DNA from: Dicyema japonicum
Lineage: Eukaryota; Dicyemida; Rhombozoa; Dicyemidae
NCBI GenBank assembly: GCA_011109175.1
Contig: RDEW01000023.1
Location: 283,225 to 347,224, forward strand
Reading direction: 5' to 3'
DNA length: 64,000 nt
Both the position numbers and the translations under genes were made by a program. This document shows, piece by piece, positions 10,409 through 21,695 of the stretch (its first letter is position 1; every line of letters starts with the position of its first letter). Under the pieces are notes generated by a model. The model saw only the letters and a list, made by a program, of their open reading frames with translations. It was not told the origin of the DNA and ran no database searches.

Positions 10409-10888
10409 TCAATTAAGGTTCCCTTTTGCCGCGCCGGCCACCCTTTGCACCAATCGCATCCAAAGGCCTCTCCGTTTCGCAAGATCTCTTAGTTCATCGA
10501 GGTCATCCATTGTTTTCAACTTCCTGCCTATGGCTTTTAGGTCCTCATTTAGCGTGATAGGTAAGGTTGTTCTAGGCCTTCCTCGGAATGATTTTGTTTT
10601 TTCCATGAAATATTCATCTATTACGTGATTTGCCGGGACATCCAGGTCCATCCTCAGAATGTGACCGAACAATCTCCATCTCGATCTTCTGATTTCCATG
10701 GATAATGGTTTTGTTTTGCTCAACTTATATAATTGTTCGTTTTTGATCTTCATTTTGTAGTGAATATTAAGTGCCTTCCGAAGCATACTGCGGTCGAAAC
10801 TGTCAATAGACTCCATTGCCCGTTTAGACAAACCCCATGTCCCACAGTTATATATTAGGATAGGCACAACAATGTATTTGTATATCAT
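10409..10888 (-). pseudogene. C-terminal domain of the RTE-like LINE
   Basis: 159 codons: YKYIVVPILIYNCGTWG, SFDRSMLRKALNIHY, RRSRWRLFGHILRMDLDVPA, FRGRPRTTLPITLNEDLKA, LDELRDLAKRRGLWMRLV. The R..WRLFGHxLRM block is typical of RTE-like/related LINE C-termini. It is out of frame with the upstream RT by a single break near 10960. Confidence 0.75.
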
Positions 10889-10977
10889 AAGCTTTATTTT
10901 TCCACAAAGTCTTCTTCCCGAACTCCATATTTTAGATAGGCTTCTGAAAGCACCAGATGCGAGGATTTTCCGTCGAG

Positions 10978-12666
10978 CTACATCTTCCTCGTCCCCAAGA
11001 GCGATCCGACCTTCTTATGTCTTCTCCACGTCTCGTCGGATATCCTCTCTGCACGGCTGAATGATGTAAATTCCGTTTTGTCAGTGTTTATCTTCAAGAA
11101 CCATTTTTGGAAAATGTTAGGAAGATGTTCGTTTATGTACTTGAGAAATTCAGAATCATCCGATACAAAGTCCAGATCGTCTGCGTAAATCAACTCATAA
11201 TATTGTCCTTTAATGGATAATCTGAAATCCCTCAGTGCAGCCTCAAGATAAATAATAAATAGAATAGGAGACAACGAATCCCCTTGTGGAACTCCCCGAG
11301 TGGTTTTAAAAAAATTGGAAGCGGTATTTCCGATTTTGACAGCCAGGTGAGTATCTTCTAGGAGCAAGGAAATAATTCTAACATCATCCGTGTCTAGAAA
11401 TGTATTCAGAATGTTAATAAGTAGTCCCCTGTGTACAGAGTCGAATGCACGACTCATGTCGATCCCCAGAACTTCTATGCATTTTTTGTATTTCTGACAT
11501 ATAGCGCCAGACCATCTGTGCGTCCATACTATGTCGGCGGTTGATCTTTTTTCCCTGAAACCGCTTTGTCCAGGCGATAAGAATTTGTCGACTTTCCCTT
11601 TGATTCGATTTAATACAATGATAGAGAGGGTTTTCCGTAAGACCGATAATAGAATTATTGGTCTTAGACTGTTTGCGGGACCTCTAGGTTTCCCAGGTTT
11701 TGGTATTGGAATTAGCCATCCTCTCCCAATTCCAAGATCGTTTTTGTCTTCAAATGCTTTATTGAGTATGATGGTGATTATTTCACCCAATTCAGTGGGT
11801 CCACATTTTATTAACTCTGCAGGTATATTATCAGGACCAGCCGCTTTCCTGTAGTTTAGTTTTCCTATTGCCTTGATAGTTTCCGCGATAATAATGGGGC
11901 AGTTAAGAGGAGCCGTTGATGTTATTGGAGATTTGTTTTCAATTTCTTGATTGTTAAAGATGTCATAGTAGTGTGAAGAGACTATGTTCGCCTTTTCAAT
12001 AACATTCAATACTGATCGTCCATGTTGGTCGTGAATAACAATATTCCCTGGTCGTTTCTTTTTGCTAATAATCCGAATGGCTTTGAACATTTTGGATCCG
12101 TTCTTATATTTCTTGATTTCATCGACCTGTTCCTCCACTTCCTTTTTTACTTGATATTTTTGAAGTTTTTTGATTTTTGTTAAAATTGAGTTACGAACTA
12201 TCCTTAGCTCTTTTTTTAGACTCGGTATATTTGAATTATTAATTCTAATCCTCAAATTCTTTTGTTCTGAAGATAAGTATGATATTTCTTCGTTGTTATA
12301 TTTGAATTTGTTTTTGTGAGTAGTCCCCAAAACCAACGACGCGGTATTCTTCATTGCAACTCCAACGTCATTCCACAAATCCTGTGCACTATTGTTTGTA
12401 TTCATCTTGCTTAATTCCTTTCTGAGTTTTTCGCCATACTCTTTCATCTTTATTTCATTGCTTATTAGAGTTTCTGTATCCAATCTTTCGAATTCCGTTT
12501 TTCCATATCTTCCAGGTTTGTACAAACTTCCCAAAGAGAACCGAGTGATCACCAATTTGTGATCACTTGATGTTTCAAGCCCATCGTATGATCTCGAGTT
12601 TCGTATTAGGTTTTTGTTCCTTCTTCTGCACAAGATATAATCAATTTGATTATATATTTTAATCAA
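10978..12666 (-). CDS. Reverse transcriptase of the RTE-like LINE
   Basis: A 562-codon open frame without stops. It begins with the end of the APE domain (QIDYILC, SSDHKLVITRF), then a basic linker. RT motifs follow in order: RKAAGPDNIPAELIK, LRPIILLSVLRKTL, GQSGFREKRSTADIVWTH, GIDMSRAFDSVHRGLL (motif A aspartate about residue 402), TRGVPQGDSLSPILF (motif B) and LIYADDLDFVSD (catalytic YADD, about residue 494). The length and intact YADD show a relatively young copy. The missing C-terminus continues in the ORF at 10888 after a frame break. Retrotransposon RTs make cDNA at the nicked target in the nucleus. Confidence 0.85.
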   Translation of the reverse strand: MIKIYNQIDYILCRRRNKNLIRNSRSYDGLETSSDHKLVITRFSLGSLYKPGRYGKTEFERLDTETLISNEIKMKEYGEKLRKELSKMNTNNSAQDLWNDVGVAMKNTASLVLGTTHKNKFKYNNEEISYLSSEQKNLRIRINNSNIPSLKKELRIVRNSILTKIKKLQKYQVKKEVEEQVDEIKKYKNGSKMFKAIRIISKKKRPGNIVIHDQHGRSVLNVIEKANIVSSHYYDIFNNQEIENKSPITSTAPLNCPIIIAETIKAIGKLNYRKAAGPDNIPAELIKCGPTELGEIITIILNKAFEDKNDLGIGRGWLIPIPKPGKPRGPANSLRPIILLSVLRKTLSIIVLNRIKGKVDKFLSPGQSGFREKRSTADIVWTHRWSGAICQKYKKCIEVLGIDMSRAFDSVHRGLLINILNTFLDTDDVRIISLLLEDTHLAVKIGNTASNFFKTTRGVPQGDSLSPILFIIYLEAALRDFRLSIKGQYYELIYADDLDFVSDDSEFLKYINEHLPNIFQKWFLKINTDKTEFTSFSRAERISDETWRRHKKVGSLLGTRKM

Positions 12667-13334
12667 GTTGCCATTTTTGTCCTTTCGTGAACCAGTCCAG
12701 GTAGTTTATGTCTTGCTGGGTGTTCAAAAGCAGTGTTCGTAATAAATAAGTTGTAGGATTCGCAGAATTGAACCAATGAGACACCAGAGGAATTTCGACG
12801 ATTCCGAGCATGTGATCCAATACAAGTCTCCCCATTCCGTACTTTACCAACTCTGGCATTCCAGTCTCCACCAATAAACGTCAGATATGACGACGAAAGT
12901 GAGTCATATGTCCCTGTCAAACATGAGTAAAACGCACCAAGTTCTTCAGGATTGGCATCAGCCCGGACAGCGGTCGGAGCATAAACATTGATGATAGAAA
13001 TAACAGAGTTGGGCTTTGTTCCAAACTTCAGTTGCATGACTGCAATACGATCCGAGACAGCCCATACGCGTGTCACACGGTCGTAAAGATCCCTGTGAAC
13101 CGCAAATCTAAGACCATAATGTCGGCAGTCAGAGTCCAAAGTGATCATGTAGTAATCATCCAATTTCGTAATATAATATGCTGTAATCTTTGTTTTTTGA
13201 ATGCAGCAAATACTGACACCATGGATAGATAAATCACGTGCGAGTTGATGTTTTTTGGTGATGAACTTCAAGCCTCGAGTGTTGAAAGTACCAAGAGAGA
13301 ATGGGCAACGGGTAATTAAGCGCGAAGAAGACAT
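12663..13334 (-). pseudogene. APE-type endonuclease of the RTE-like LINE
   Basis: 223 codons from ATG at 13334. Endonuclease/exonuclease/phosphatase motifs in order: TFNTRGL (start), CIQKTKI (Q-E/K-T-K step, with K where most have E), INVYAPT, FIGGDWNARVG (catalytic D/N), CESYNLFITNTAFEHP. Near 12700 the frame slips by one base; the correct continuation TTWTGSR..LIKIYNQIDYILC and SSDHKLV (catalytic SDH) lies in the next ORF. The LINE endonuclease nicks target DNA to prime reverse transcription. Confidence 0.75.
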
Positions 13335-13339
13335 ATTTT

Positions 13340-14470
13340 CAAAGAGAGTTTCTGAAAGTTGATAAATTTTGTTTGTTTATTGGATTAATTTATTATTTTT
13401 TTATATATAGTTTTCCGATATATGACCGATCCTGAAGTCTGGGTAGTCGAAGGATTCCCCCAGCCTCTTACAGACTCATCCTTCATCTGCGAAATTCTCG
13501 ATGCGATCTGCTTATGACCCCTTTTCACATGGATTCAAGAAGGGTCTTTCAGCGACCATTTTACCAACCTTAAACGTCTAACTCTCGGGAGAAGATATAA
13601 TCTTTTGTCAATTCATTCACTTACAAATATTTGGAAAAACTCACTGATTAGACCAAAACATTTCATCTAACTTTCAAACATTCGTCTCCTTTACTTTCAT
13701 CATATAGAAAAGTTCTGAAAAGTTTTTTCTGGTGAGAATTTCTCATGTTATGCCAATATCTAAGTTCCAGTATTGTTTTTGAGCATTGCGATCTACCATG
13801 ACCCACTTTGGATCTGTCTTCCAATTTATCATTGATGATTTCAATCGGAAAACGCATTTACAAACGTCTCTAGTATAAATCAACATACAGATGCCCTTCG
13901 ACTCTATTTCAAGGCCGATTATCATCTGCATGTCAAACCCGAACATAACGATATGCCAACAACTGAGGACCATAATACCATACTTCTATCCTATGCGTGC
14001 GATCTTAATATTGCCGCTAAAATATCATTTCCTCAGTGGCTGCCGTAATGGTCCAGCCACACTTTAACTTGGTTTATGACTGGCTATCCGCCAACATATT
14101 ATGTTTATCGCCATCCAAATCCCAGTTCATCCTTTATACTACAGATAGGAAGTGCAAAAGTAAATCTGCATTCTTTCACGGAGATATCCGCAATCTTTAA
14201 AAGAAATGCCAGAAGATCCTTGATGTCACCTTAATGCATTAATGAGGTTCACTCGTCATGCTGATGAAGTCAAAACTAGGAAGCTTAGGAAGTGGAATAT
14301 TTTTATTGTACGCAAGATCAACCTCCTTTCTGTGATTTAGAATATCATCTGTCACAGTCCTATTAATTAATCCGCGAATAAATTAATTGTGGTTCGCAAA
14401 TTACATAAAAAATATGAAATTTCATAAAATTTTCATTGGATATTAAAATATATCTATAAATTTTAATAAT
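13340..14470. other. No gene assigned
   Basis: Only short frames are present. Plus-strand 13880-14045 reads DYHLHVKPEHNDMPTTEDHN and SYACDLNIAAKISFPQWLP, probably an old element piece that I could not place. The rest is AT-rich. Confidence 0.35.
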
Positions 14471-14479
14471 TATTCAACT

Positions 14480-14545
14480 GGATACACTTAATTAGTTGAT
14501 TACTTTAACTTCCTTCTCGGTGTATCCGGGTTAATAAATAAATAA
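14480..14545 (+). repeat. 3' stem-loop end of the short ribozyme-headed element
   Basis: GGATACAC (14480-14487) and GTGTATCC (14520-14527) form an 8-bp stem with 32 nt between. GGGTTAATAAATAAATAA follows. The same stem with the same 32-nt spacing is at 26750 and 34815. Confidence 0.75.
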
Positions 14546-14554
14546 AAATTAATT

Positions 14555-15268
14555 GACTTTTTACTGCTTATGCAGATGATATTATTATTGCATCCGGGGA
14601 CCAAGACGTTCAAGTCGCCTCGGAGAAATTTCAATTACTTGTAAACTGCTTAATCTACTGGTTAAATGAAAACGGTCTGCCGATCAGCCCGGAAAAATTG
14701 GTTACGTCTCTCCTTACCTCTGATGAGAGAATATCAACAGGACAGTGGATATAGAAACAGATAAAAGCAAGTTGCCATTCCAAAAATGGCAGAAGATCCT
14801 AGGAGTAGTATTCGACACTCATGACTTTTTCGCGCCACATGGGAAATGTTTTAAACAAATGTGAAAAGAAAATCAACTTCTTGAAGGGGATCTCTGGTTT
14901 ATGAAAGATCGGAAGTCATCCCATTCTGAAATCACTTTACACAGCCAGTACGTAAATTTCTTGGACGAATGCCCAGAGAATTGCGGCAACCCAAAAAAGG
15001 ATTCCCCCAGCCTCTTATCAGCAAACCGTGATAGAATACTGGATCAAAGGCGATCTAAATTCTATACCTATCCCCTTGGAAGACCTAATAAGAAGAAAAG
15101 GAGGCCAAACTCAACGATACCAGAAGATCACTCGTCCACTGCGTGCTTGTGATGGATCGAGGGGAGACCATCGGGCCAAACTGAGAGCCCTATTGGAATT
15201 CGCCGGGATCACATAATTTCTTGTTTTTGTCTTTAACTGTGGTCTTTTGAAATAAATTTCAATTTCAA
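14555..15268 (+). mobile_element. APE-type LINE, RT and C-terminal fragment with 3' end
   Basis: It starts inside the RT at AYADDIIIASGDQD (catalytic YADD, 14560s), continues through LPISPEKLVTSLLT and KILGVVFDTH, then YQKITRPLRACDGSRGDHRA and LLEFAGIT-stop at 15216. The following 55 nt (GGGATCACATAATT...GTGGTCTTTTGAAATAAA) is a 3' end also seen at 17320-17230(-), 19220-19180(-) and 60040-60110(+). Stops and frame changes are present. Confidence 0.65.
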
Positions 15269-15271
15269 CGT

Positions 15272-15482
15272 GCCGGGTGGCTTAGTGGTTAGATGTCGGG
15301 CTTAAGTGGCTTAGGCTACTGGTTCGAATCTCGCTGCTGCTCACCTGGTGGAAGGTTCCACGCATCTACGATGCTAAAAGGGTTTGACGAGTGACGCCGT
15401 CATCAGTGGAAAAAATCTTTTTTTTACTTAAATAAAGTGTGTCTTGCCTATGCAGAGATATAAATATTATGGCTCTCGTGAA
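15272..15482 (+). mobile_element. tRNA-derived SINE, copy 1
   Basis: The head resembles a tRNA with RNA polymerase III boxes: A box TGGCTTAGTGG (15278-15288) and B box GGTTCGAATC (15321-15330). A shared body follows (CACCTGGTGGAAGGTTCCAC, then TTTGACGAGTGACGCCGTCATCAG) and a tail ending ATAAATATTATGGCTCTCGTGAA. The tail matches the 3' end of an RTE-like copy at 52410-52435. The acceptor stem does not pair, so it is not a working tRNA gene. Confidence 0.75.
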
Positions 15483-15484
15483 GC

Positions 15485-16850
15485 AACCCAAAAAAATCTG
15501 AATTTGAGTTCCGATTCATTCTACCTTTTTCATAGAAAACTCTGCGAAATCATCCTAGGGGTTATGGAGACTCATATTGATTCTCTCGACTTCCTTGGGT
15601 GTGGGATTTTGGTAAACCGGGTGAGGGAGTTATTGGAAGGCAAGAGGACTAATTTACGTCAGTATGCCGACAGGATGAGTTTTTTGGACAGTCATGTCGC
15701 CTTTTTTATGCTGAAGAATTGTCTCCTTCTCCCAAAACTCCTTTTTATTCTACGGGGATCCCCATGCTACGCCGAAAAAGACCTTCTATCGTTAATTGAT
15801 ATGGATATCCGGTCGACGATGGGGTCCATTCTTAATGTTCGTTTTGATGATTTCGGATGGTTACAGGCCTCACTCCCTGTAGCCTGCGGTGGTTTGGGTC
15901 TTTCTCTTCCTTCGGACGTTGCTTTGGGCGCCTATTTATCTTCGTTCGGCTCGTCAAGGCGTTTAGTGGATACGGTCCTTCACTCTACTTCCAGACTAAA
16001 CGTACCGCTGACGCCGTCGAGAGCCTGGGATGAATGGATGAATTTGTAACTGAATGCTCCGGTCAATTATGATAAGCAAAAGTCCTATTTGTTTTTTGTC
16101 TTCGAAAAGAAGAAAGATTCCCTTGAAAAGACGGAAGATGTAAGAAGGCTTGCCTGCCTCAAAACAGCCATTTGTCACTCGACGGGGGCCTGGATGAACG
16201 CTTATCCATCTGTCGAAATTGGAAACCTGTTGGATGATGAGGCTGTGAGAATAGCTACCTCGCTTCGTCTTGGTCTTAAATTGTTTGCCGAAAGAAAATT
16301 CCGCTGTGGACGTTGGATCGATCCTTTTGGTTATTATCTTTTGTCATGAAGATGAGTGCGGGTCGTTTCCCAAGGAACTCTTGTCTTAACATGACATTAA
16401 AGAATTCCCTTGCCTCTGCTGGACACCATTGCTTGTTAGAACCTGCTGGTCTTTCCCGAAACGATGGAAAACGCCCTGATGGGATGACGACTTTTCCATT
16501 CGTCAACGGACGAAACCTGATCTGGGACGCGACGTGTGTTGATACTTATTCCCCGTCTAATTTAGTTGCTTCTGCTTCAGACCCAGGACATGCTTCAAAG
16601 CAGGCCGAGGAACGAAAGAGGAAGAAGTACCAGAGAATTTCGGAGGAGTATCTTTTTGTTCCATTCGCGGTGGAAACGTCAGGAATCCTTGGCCCCAAGC
16701 AGATGAGTTGGTTCGTAAGATCGGCTCCATGATTCAAGCTGTGACCAAGGATCCGCGAGAGACTGGTTGGTTCCGAGAACGTATCTCGTTGGCTATTGTT
16801 AGGGGAAATAGCATGGCCATTCAGATGCCTTAATTTAATTTTTATTCATT
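15485..16850 (+). mobile_element. RT/C-terminal-nuclease retroelement, copy B
   Basis: The longest copy of this family. The frame ending at 16049 reads FLGCGILVNRVRELLEGK, LRQYADRMSFLDSHVAFF, LKNCLLLPKLLFILRGSPC, RSTMGSILNVRFDDFGWLQA, SLPVACGGLGLSLPSDVALG. It then continues as TGAWMNAYPSVEIGNLLDDE, ATSLRLGLKLF, KRPDGMTTFPFVNGR, IWDATCVDTYSP, FVPFAVETSGILGPKQ and RISLAIVRGNSMAIQMP, ending at 16832. Two or three frame breaks (about 16050, 16349 and 16730). The nuclease-like KRPDG..IWDAT motif is intact. Confidence 0.8.
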
Positions 16851-17215
16851 TTATAATAAAATTTCTTTCATAAAAAAATAGAAATAAAATATTTTATGTC
16901 TCATTTGACTTTCTCACGAGTTTAGAACAACAAATGAGCATTTTCTGCCCAATTGGCAAGTAAATCATAACTTCATAAATGTGCTCCTTGGAGCTCTTTC
17001 TCCTCATCGCCAATTCTTTATTTACTCAAAATCAACCACGAAAATATAAACATCAGAAAAACGCATTTGAAGAAATTCAAGATCTTTCAGTCCTCAGCAA
17101 TTGGAACTCAAAAGTTTTCACTTTCCTTCAACCTTGCCTCTTTGATGAAAAGAACGGATGTGACGGTTCATCTCACGTGAACACCCTCCAATTAAGTGAG
17201 AGATAACAAATGGTC
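16851..17215. other. No gene seen
   Basis: AT-rich sequence with one 75-codon frame (16979-17206) that starts with a hydrophobic segment (MCSLELFLLIANSLF). There is no recognisable product and no support as a gene. Confidence 0.4.
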
Positions 17216-17400
17216 TCTTCTAGTGTTATCCTGGCACTGGGTGTCTCCTAAGGAGAATAATAAAAATAATAACACCAGAGACCACGGTTACAAAAACTAA
17301 CTAATTACGTGATCCCAGCATACTCTAGCAGAGATCTCATCTCGGCCCGATGCTCCTCCCCTGAGGAAAATGGATAACGTTGATAACGTCACTCAAATAT
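17216..17400 (-). mobile_element. LINE C-terminus and 3' end
   Basis: The minus strand reads SGEEHRAEMRSLLEYAGIT-stop, then GGGATCACGTAATTAGTTAG..CGTGGTCTCTGGTG, the same end as the fragment at 15160-15265. Confidence 0.65.
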
Positions 17401-18384
17401 TAATTATAAATTTAATAAATTTAATTATTTAATATTTAATTATTAATATTTAATTTTAATTTTTCAGTAAAATATTTAAAATCGAGACTAAATAGGATAT
17501 TGAAACGAACTTTTAGTGTTATGTTGACAACAATTTTGGTACTAAAATTTTAATATTTAGATTTGTGTGCTAATAACTTTAAATTCAAGTTGCAGATATA
17601 AACTTTATAATGGTTGTTATGTTAATCCTAATATTTAGATACTTGTTCATATTCTGTCAATAAAGTCGATAACAGTCAGGCATTTATAAATAATTCTTTT
17701 GAAAGAATCGTTACTCCAAGATTAATTCATTTTTTTAATATTCAAAATTGAATAGTTAAATTATTTTTAAGTTTATTCTTAAGAAATGTCAAAAATATAG
17801 TCTACCTATGTTTATCATTGAGAAAGCCTTTGTCTATTTTCTTTGATGTGCATAGACAAAGTGACGAACTCAGGAGATATCGGAAACTCTTGTTCGGAAC
17901 AAAGGAAGGAAGTTCAGAATATACGAAAACCCCAAGTTCATATCCCATCCGGCCAAGGATTGAAAGAATTCGAAGGATCATTTGTTCGATGTAGCACGTG
18001 CAGGATAATAGTTAATATGATTGATTAAATTTTTTAATAATCAAAATTTAATGGAAGGAAGTAAGTTAAAAAATTAAGTTTAAGAGTAACAGATTGGTTG
18101 AATAATTTTAAACGCTAAACAATACCATGGGGGTTCTTTCGAAATTTATTTTATCAGTTATCTGATTCAAAAATTTTTTTATCGGAAAAAACTGGAATTT
18201 ACCCTTGGTTTTCCCCTAATTTAATTACTGTTTTGAGTTTGATGAGTAATAAAAATTCTCTACTTTCCACGTAATAATTATCATGTTATACTCAAGAGAC
18301 CGGATGGCTCCTACTATGTGAAGAAGCCAATTTCTAGTTTTTGAGTCATAACCTAAAAAGAAATTGTTGTCATAGCTGAAAAAC
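17401..18384. other. AT-rich region without recognisable genes
   Basis: Short frames only; long TTTAAT-type runs (17395-17470). I see no TE end or coding similarity. Confidence 0.4.
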
Positions 18385-19137
18385 CTTAATAATACACAAG
18401 TAAATCTATATTTTAAAATTTTAATTTTTTAGATTTGTTATCAACTAATACAGATATGAGAAGTCGCAAGGTTTTTATGAACGAAAGTCTATTTATCACT
18501 TCGATCAGTAAAAAGAGTTTGAACAGGTGTATACAAAAGATCGAAAGCTGTGAACTCGAGGATCCTACTTTCGGTGATCTTTACAAGACAGTAGGCCGAA
18601 AAAGACTCAAGAAAAGGTCCGAAGTTACACTCAATCCATAAATGCTGAGAAAATTTGGCAGAAAGGGGAGTATTTTCATCAAGAATGTTAGGGTTTAGAA
18701 ATAGGCCGTTATTATTTTTAGATGAAACCGGGTTTAATTTGCATACATCAATTAATTATGGGTATTCCCCAATTAGATTTCATCATTGTGATGAAATTAA
18801 AGATTTCTTTATTAGGAAAAGTGTTACAACATTTTATTTACCCCCTTATTTAACTGACTTGAACCCAATTGAAAACTTTTTTTTGTGTGAAATCTCGTCT
18901 AAATGTAATTAGACCAAGAGCAACTGTAAGAAGAGAATTGCTAACAACTATCGGATTTGTTATGAGTGGTCTCGAAACCGAGAATTTGTCCTCATATTAC
19001 AGTTTTTGGGAAAGGGTAAATAGAATTAATAACAGATTAATTGAATAAAATACTTTTTTCCTAAATTATTTATTAGTATAATATATATAACTTGGACATC
19101 ATTTATGGGAATTGGGTCAACATGTATGGGATTGAGT
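18385..19137 (+). mobile_element. Mariner/Tc1-type element, second copy with transposase remnants
   Basis: Frames 18435-18641 and 18655-18912 encode pieces of a DDE transposase: RPLLFLDETGFNLHTSINYG (first catalytic D within FLDETGFN) and YLPPYLTDLNPIENFF (second region). The right end (19085-19137) repeats the termini of the 6778-7396 element (ACTTGGACATCATTTATGGG, ATGGGATTGAGT). The left terminus is lost. Frameshifted near 18640 and 18900. Confidence 0.75.
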
Positions 19138-19179
19138 AAATAACAATTTGGGTATTAACTCAGGATAGTATTCCAATTT

Positions 19180-19470
19180 TAAAGACCAGTGATAAAACTA
19201 AACTAACTAATCCCGTGATCCTGGCACGTGGAAATAGAGCCCACGTTGAAGCGCATTGATCCATTTTCCAGGAAGATTTTGTCGAAACTAGAACTCGTCG
19301 CCAGATTAATAAATAATCTTCCAGTGGAATGAAGAGGTGAATCCTTTGAATGTCGGCTAAGCATTGGGTATATCTTAAGTTAATTGTTTCGATGACGTCA
19401 TCACAGGAAAAAAGAAATATCTTCAATCGCTTAGCCTCATAATACCACATAGCACTACGCGGAAAAGTTA
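19180..19470 (-). mobile_element. Short non-autonomous repeat with LINE 3' end
   Basis: From 19466 down: CCGCGTAGTGCTATGTGG, TTATGAGGCTAAGCGATTGA, a TGATGACGTCATC palindrome, ACTTAAGATATACCCAATGC, CTGGAAGATTATTTATT. It ends in the GGATCACG..TTAGTTAGTTT..TGGTCTTT LINE 3' sequence. About 200 nt of the 5' part recurs at 54692-54912(+). Confidence 0.6.
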
Positions 19471-19599
19471 TACATAACTTGCAATCGTCTTCTCAGCGGT
19501 ATCTCGTATTTTGCACACTAGGTTATCATATATTCACTCAAAAAATCATTTAGACTGTCCAGAAAGAAAACTTAATCACCGATTTTCTTGATTTTTTCA

Positions 19600-20960
19600 A
19601 AAAGTGAGATATGTTTCTTTTTCGGAGAGACATACCACCCTATTTGCATTTATATGTATGGAAGAAGATGATGACTCACTTAAAGACAAAAAAATGAACA
19701 TAAAATTTACAGGCATAGGAATGGATAGAAAGCCTTTTTTCGTATCTAAGATGTTTTCCGTAGAATTTTCTTTCGACACAATATATCGTTAAAGAGCAAC
19801 TTTCTTTACGGCTTCTAATGTGAAGAGGTCGATATTCCCTATAATGGGAGATACACACTTCATCTATCATCAAATTCTCATCTAATGAGTCTTCTTCTAC
19901 ATAGTCGAATGCCTTTTTAAAATAAATCCAGGCAATCCATGCACAAAAGAGAGTATTTCGATGTTTATCGTTAACCATCAGTTGTAAAAAGATCTTTATG
20001 TCCTTTAGTCCCCAATTGATAGTCAAAAATGAGATGAAGCACTTCCTTTTAACTTTAACAAACTATATTAACCAAGGAAAGCAAAGAGGGTATTAATTTG
20101 AGGCTACTCACCACTAGTTTTGCCATAGCTTGGACTTTTCTCTGCGACCTCAGATCTCTCTTATCGTTCATTCTGTGCTGCGCCTAGTCAAGGATGGTTA
20201 TCTTTTTTAGGAAGCTTGCAATCCATTTCTCTGTTAATTCTCTATCGACACTAGTAAAAAATCTTCATCCTCATCTAACGTAGCGTAGGCCAATCCTGAT
20301 CCATACTTTCCTCGATTTTTCAAGAAGCAAAATAAAATGCTCTTTGTATGCAGTGTAATACAATCCTTCGAGTCATTAAATGAGCGATGGAATGATCGTA
20401 CGTGAAAAAAATAAAAATAAAAATCCGTATCGGGTCTTAATTTCCTCATACATAAGATCGCATGGTTTGCTTTTTTCCCTCGGCAACTCGTATAGCGTAC
20501 TCCCAGTTTTCTCAAAAGCTGTTTGAGATGATTCAAGATTTCACAGTATTGATTCCACACAAGGAACCTTGCTAATTTTTTAGAAAAACTTTCTTATGAC
20601 ATTTTTAATCCTTGGAGAGCACACCAATCTTTTATCTTTTCCATATATACATTGAGTATCCACTCCGAGATCATACTCGATCTCGTCACATCAGACAGTA
20701 TTACGTAGTTTGCGTTTATCAGAGATCTCGTACTTTGTTACCTCGGCGACGCGAAACTGGCCATTTGAATGTCAAATAATAGAGGACTCAAATTTGATCC
20801 CTGTGGGACTTCTCTCTTCAATGATATATATTTGACAAATAACGTCAGCATCTATCATAGGAGTTTATTGCTTCTAGGAACAATTTTACCAAATTCACGA
20901 AACCCGAACACTTATGTCGTTTTCTAAATACCTTATTAAAGTGAGTTTTTTGGTGAGGAA
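19600..20960 (-). pseudogene. Non-LTR reverse transcriptase remnant
   Basis: Blocks in minus-strand order near 20000-19880: MVNDKHRNTLFCAWIAWIYF-KKAFDYVEED (motif A-like). Upstream at 20960-20760, broken frames resemble a motif B-like stretch (KREVPQGSNLSPLLF when frames are combined). The 108-codon frame 20560-20234 lies between. Decayed; probably the RLE-type family. Confidence 0.4.
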
Positions 20961-20984
20961 AGGATAAATTAACTTACAATGTTT

Positions 20985-21690
20985 ACAAGTAAAGTTTTAT
21001 TTTTAATATATATCAGTGAAATAATCAAATAAGTACCCGAGAGGGAGTCGAACCCTTGAACTTTGCGTCTTCGATAGAATACCGTGAGTGTTTCAACTTT
21101 TCCAAATTAGATTTTAGCTATTTATATTTCGAATTTCAATTATTGATTGCTTCACATTTCAATTTTGAAGGTATGAGTAAAATTCTGGCGATAGATTTTT
21201 ATTTGAGATATCAAAAATACTTAATATCCCAGATTTCTGAAGCTTTTTGATATATAGTTTTTTATATTGCACCGATCTGATGAAAATTCTATGCTGTTCA
21301 GATCTGTCTGTATGAGATTTTTTTCAATTGAATAATCGACTAGTTAGGTATTTGAAATCATTTCAATTAAAACCAAATAGTTTGAGCAGATTTCGGTTAA
21401 ACTTGAAAAAAAACATTTGAATATTAACTGATTTTTTGGCCTAAAATAATTTAAAATCAAAACATTTTTGATTAAAACTCCATCTCCTTCAGATTCAGAG
21501 ACAATTTTAATAATTTCTTGAAGATTCTAGGAGTAATATTTGGCTGCTTTTAGCCAGCTTCCCCATCTTAATGACAACAACTTCAGGTGGATTTCCTATT
21601 TGTGAGAACATTTCCCAGCGTCTTTAAAAAGCGAGTTCCATTGACTTGAGCTTCATCACAAACCAATAAAACATATTCCCCACTATTAAA
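20985..21690. other. No gene seen
   Basis: AT-rich. The minus strand at 21060-21034 carries GGTTCGACTCCCTCTCGGG, a tRNA T-arm-like piece without a matching 5' half. Nothing else is recognised. Confidence 0.35.
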
Positions 21691-21695
21691 TAACT

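Larger units (their letters stand above)
10355..13334 (-). mobile_element. Nearly full-length RTE-like LINE
   Basis: It encodes an APE endonuclease, an RT and a C-terminal domain in that order, then a short 3' end with a TTA/TAA microsatellite at 10375-10361 (TAA tail on the element strand). Two frame breaks separate the three ORFs: near 12700 and near 10960. This is the most complete copy of this family here; other pieces are at 8225, 45886, 51790, 54915 and 58290. No target duplication was found. Confidence 0.8.

Noticed and set aside
15272-15345. Functional tRNA genes at 15272 and 49119
   Set aside because: A and B boxes are good but the acceptor stems do not pair, and the same body and tail follow both, so they are SINE heads.
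21034-21062. tRNA gene on the minus strand (GGTTCGACTCCCTC T-arm)
   Set aside because: No matching acceptor 5' strand, D-arm or anticodon arm was found upstream; only the T-arm-like part is present.
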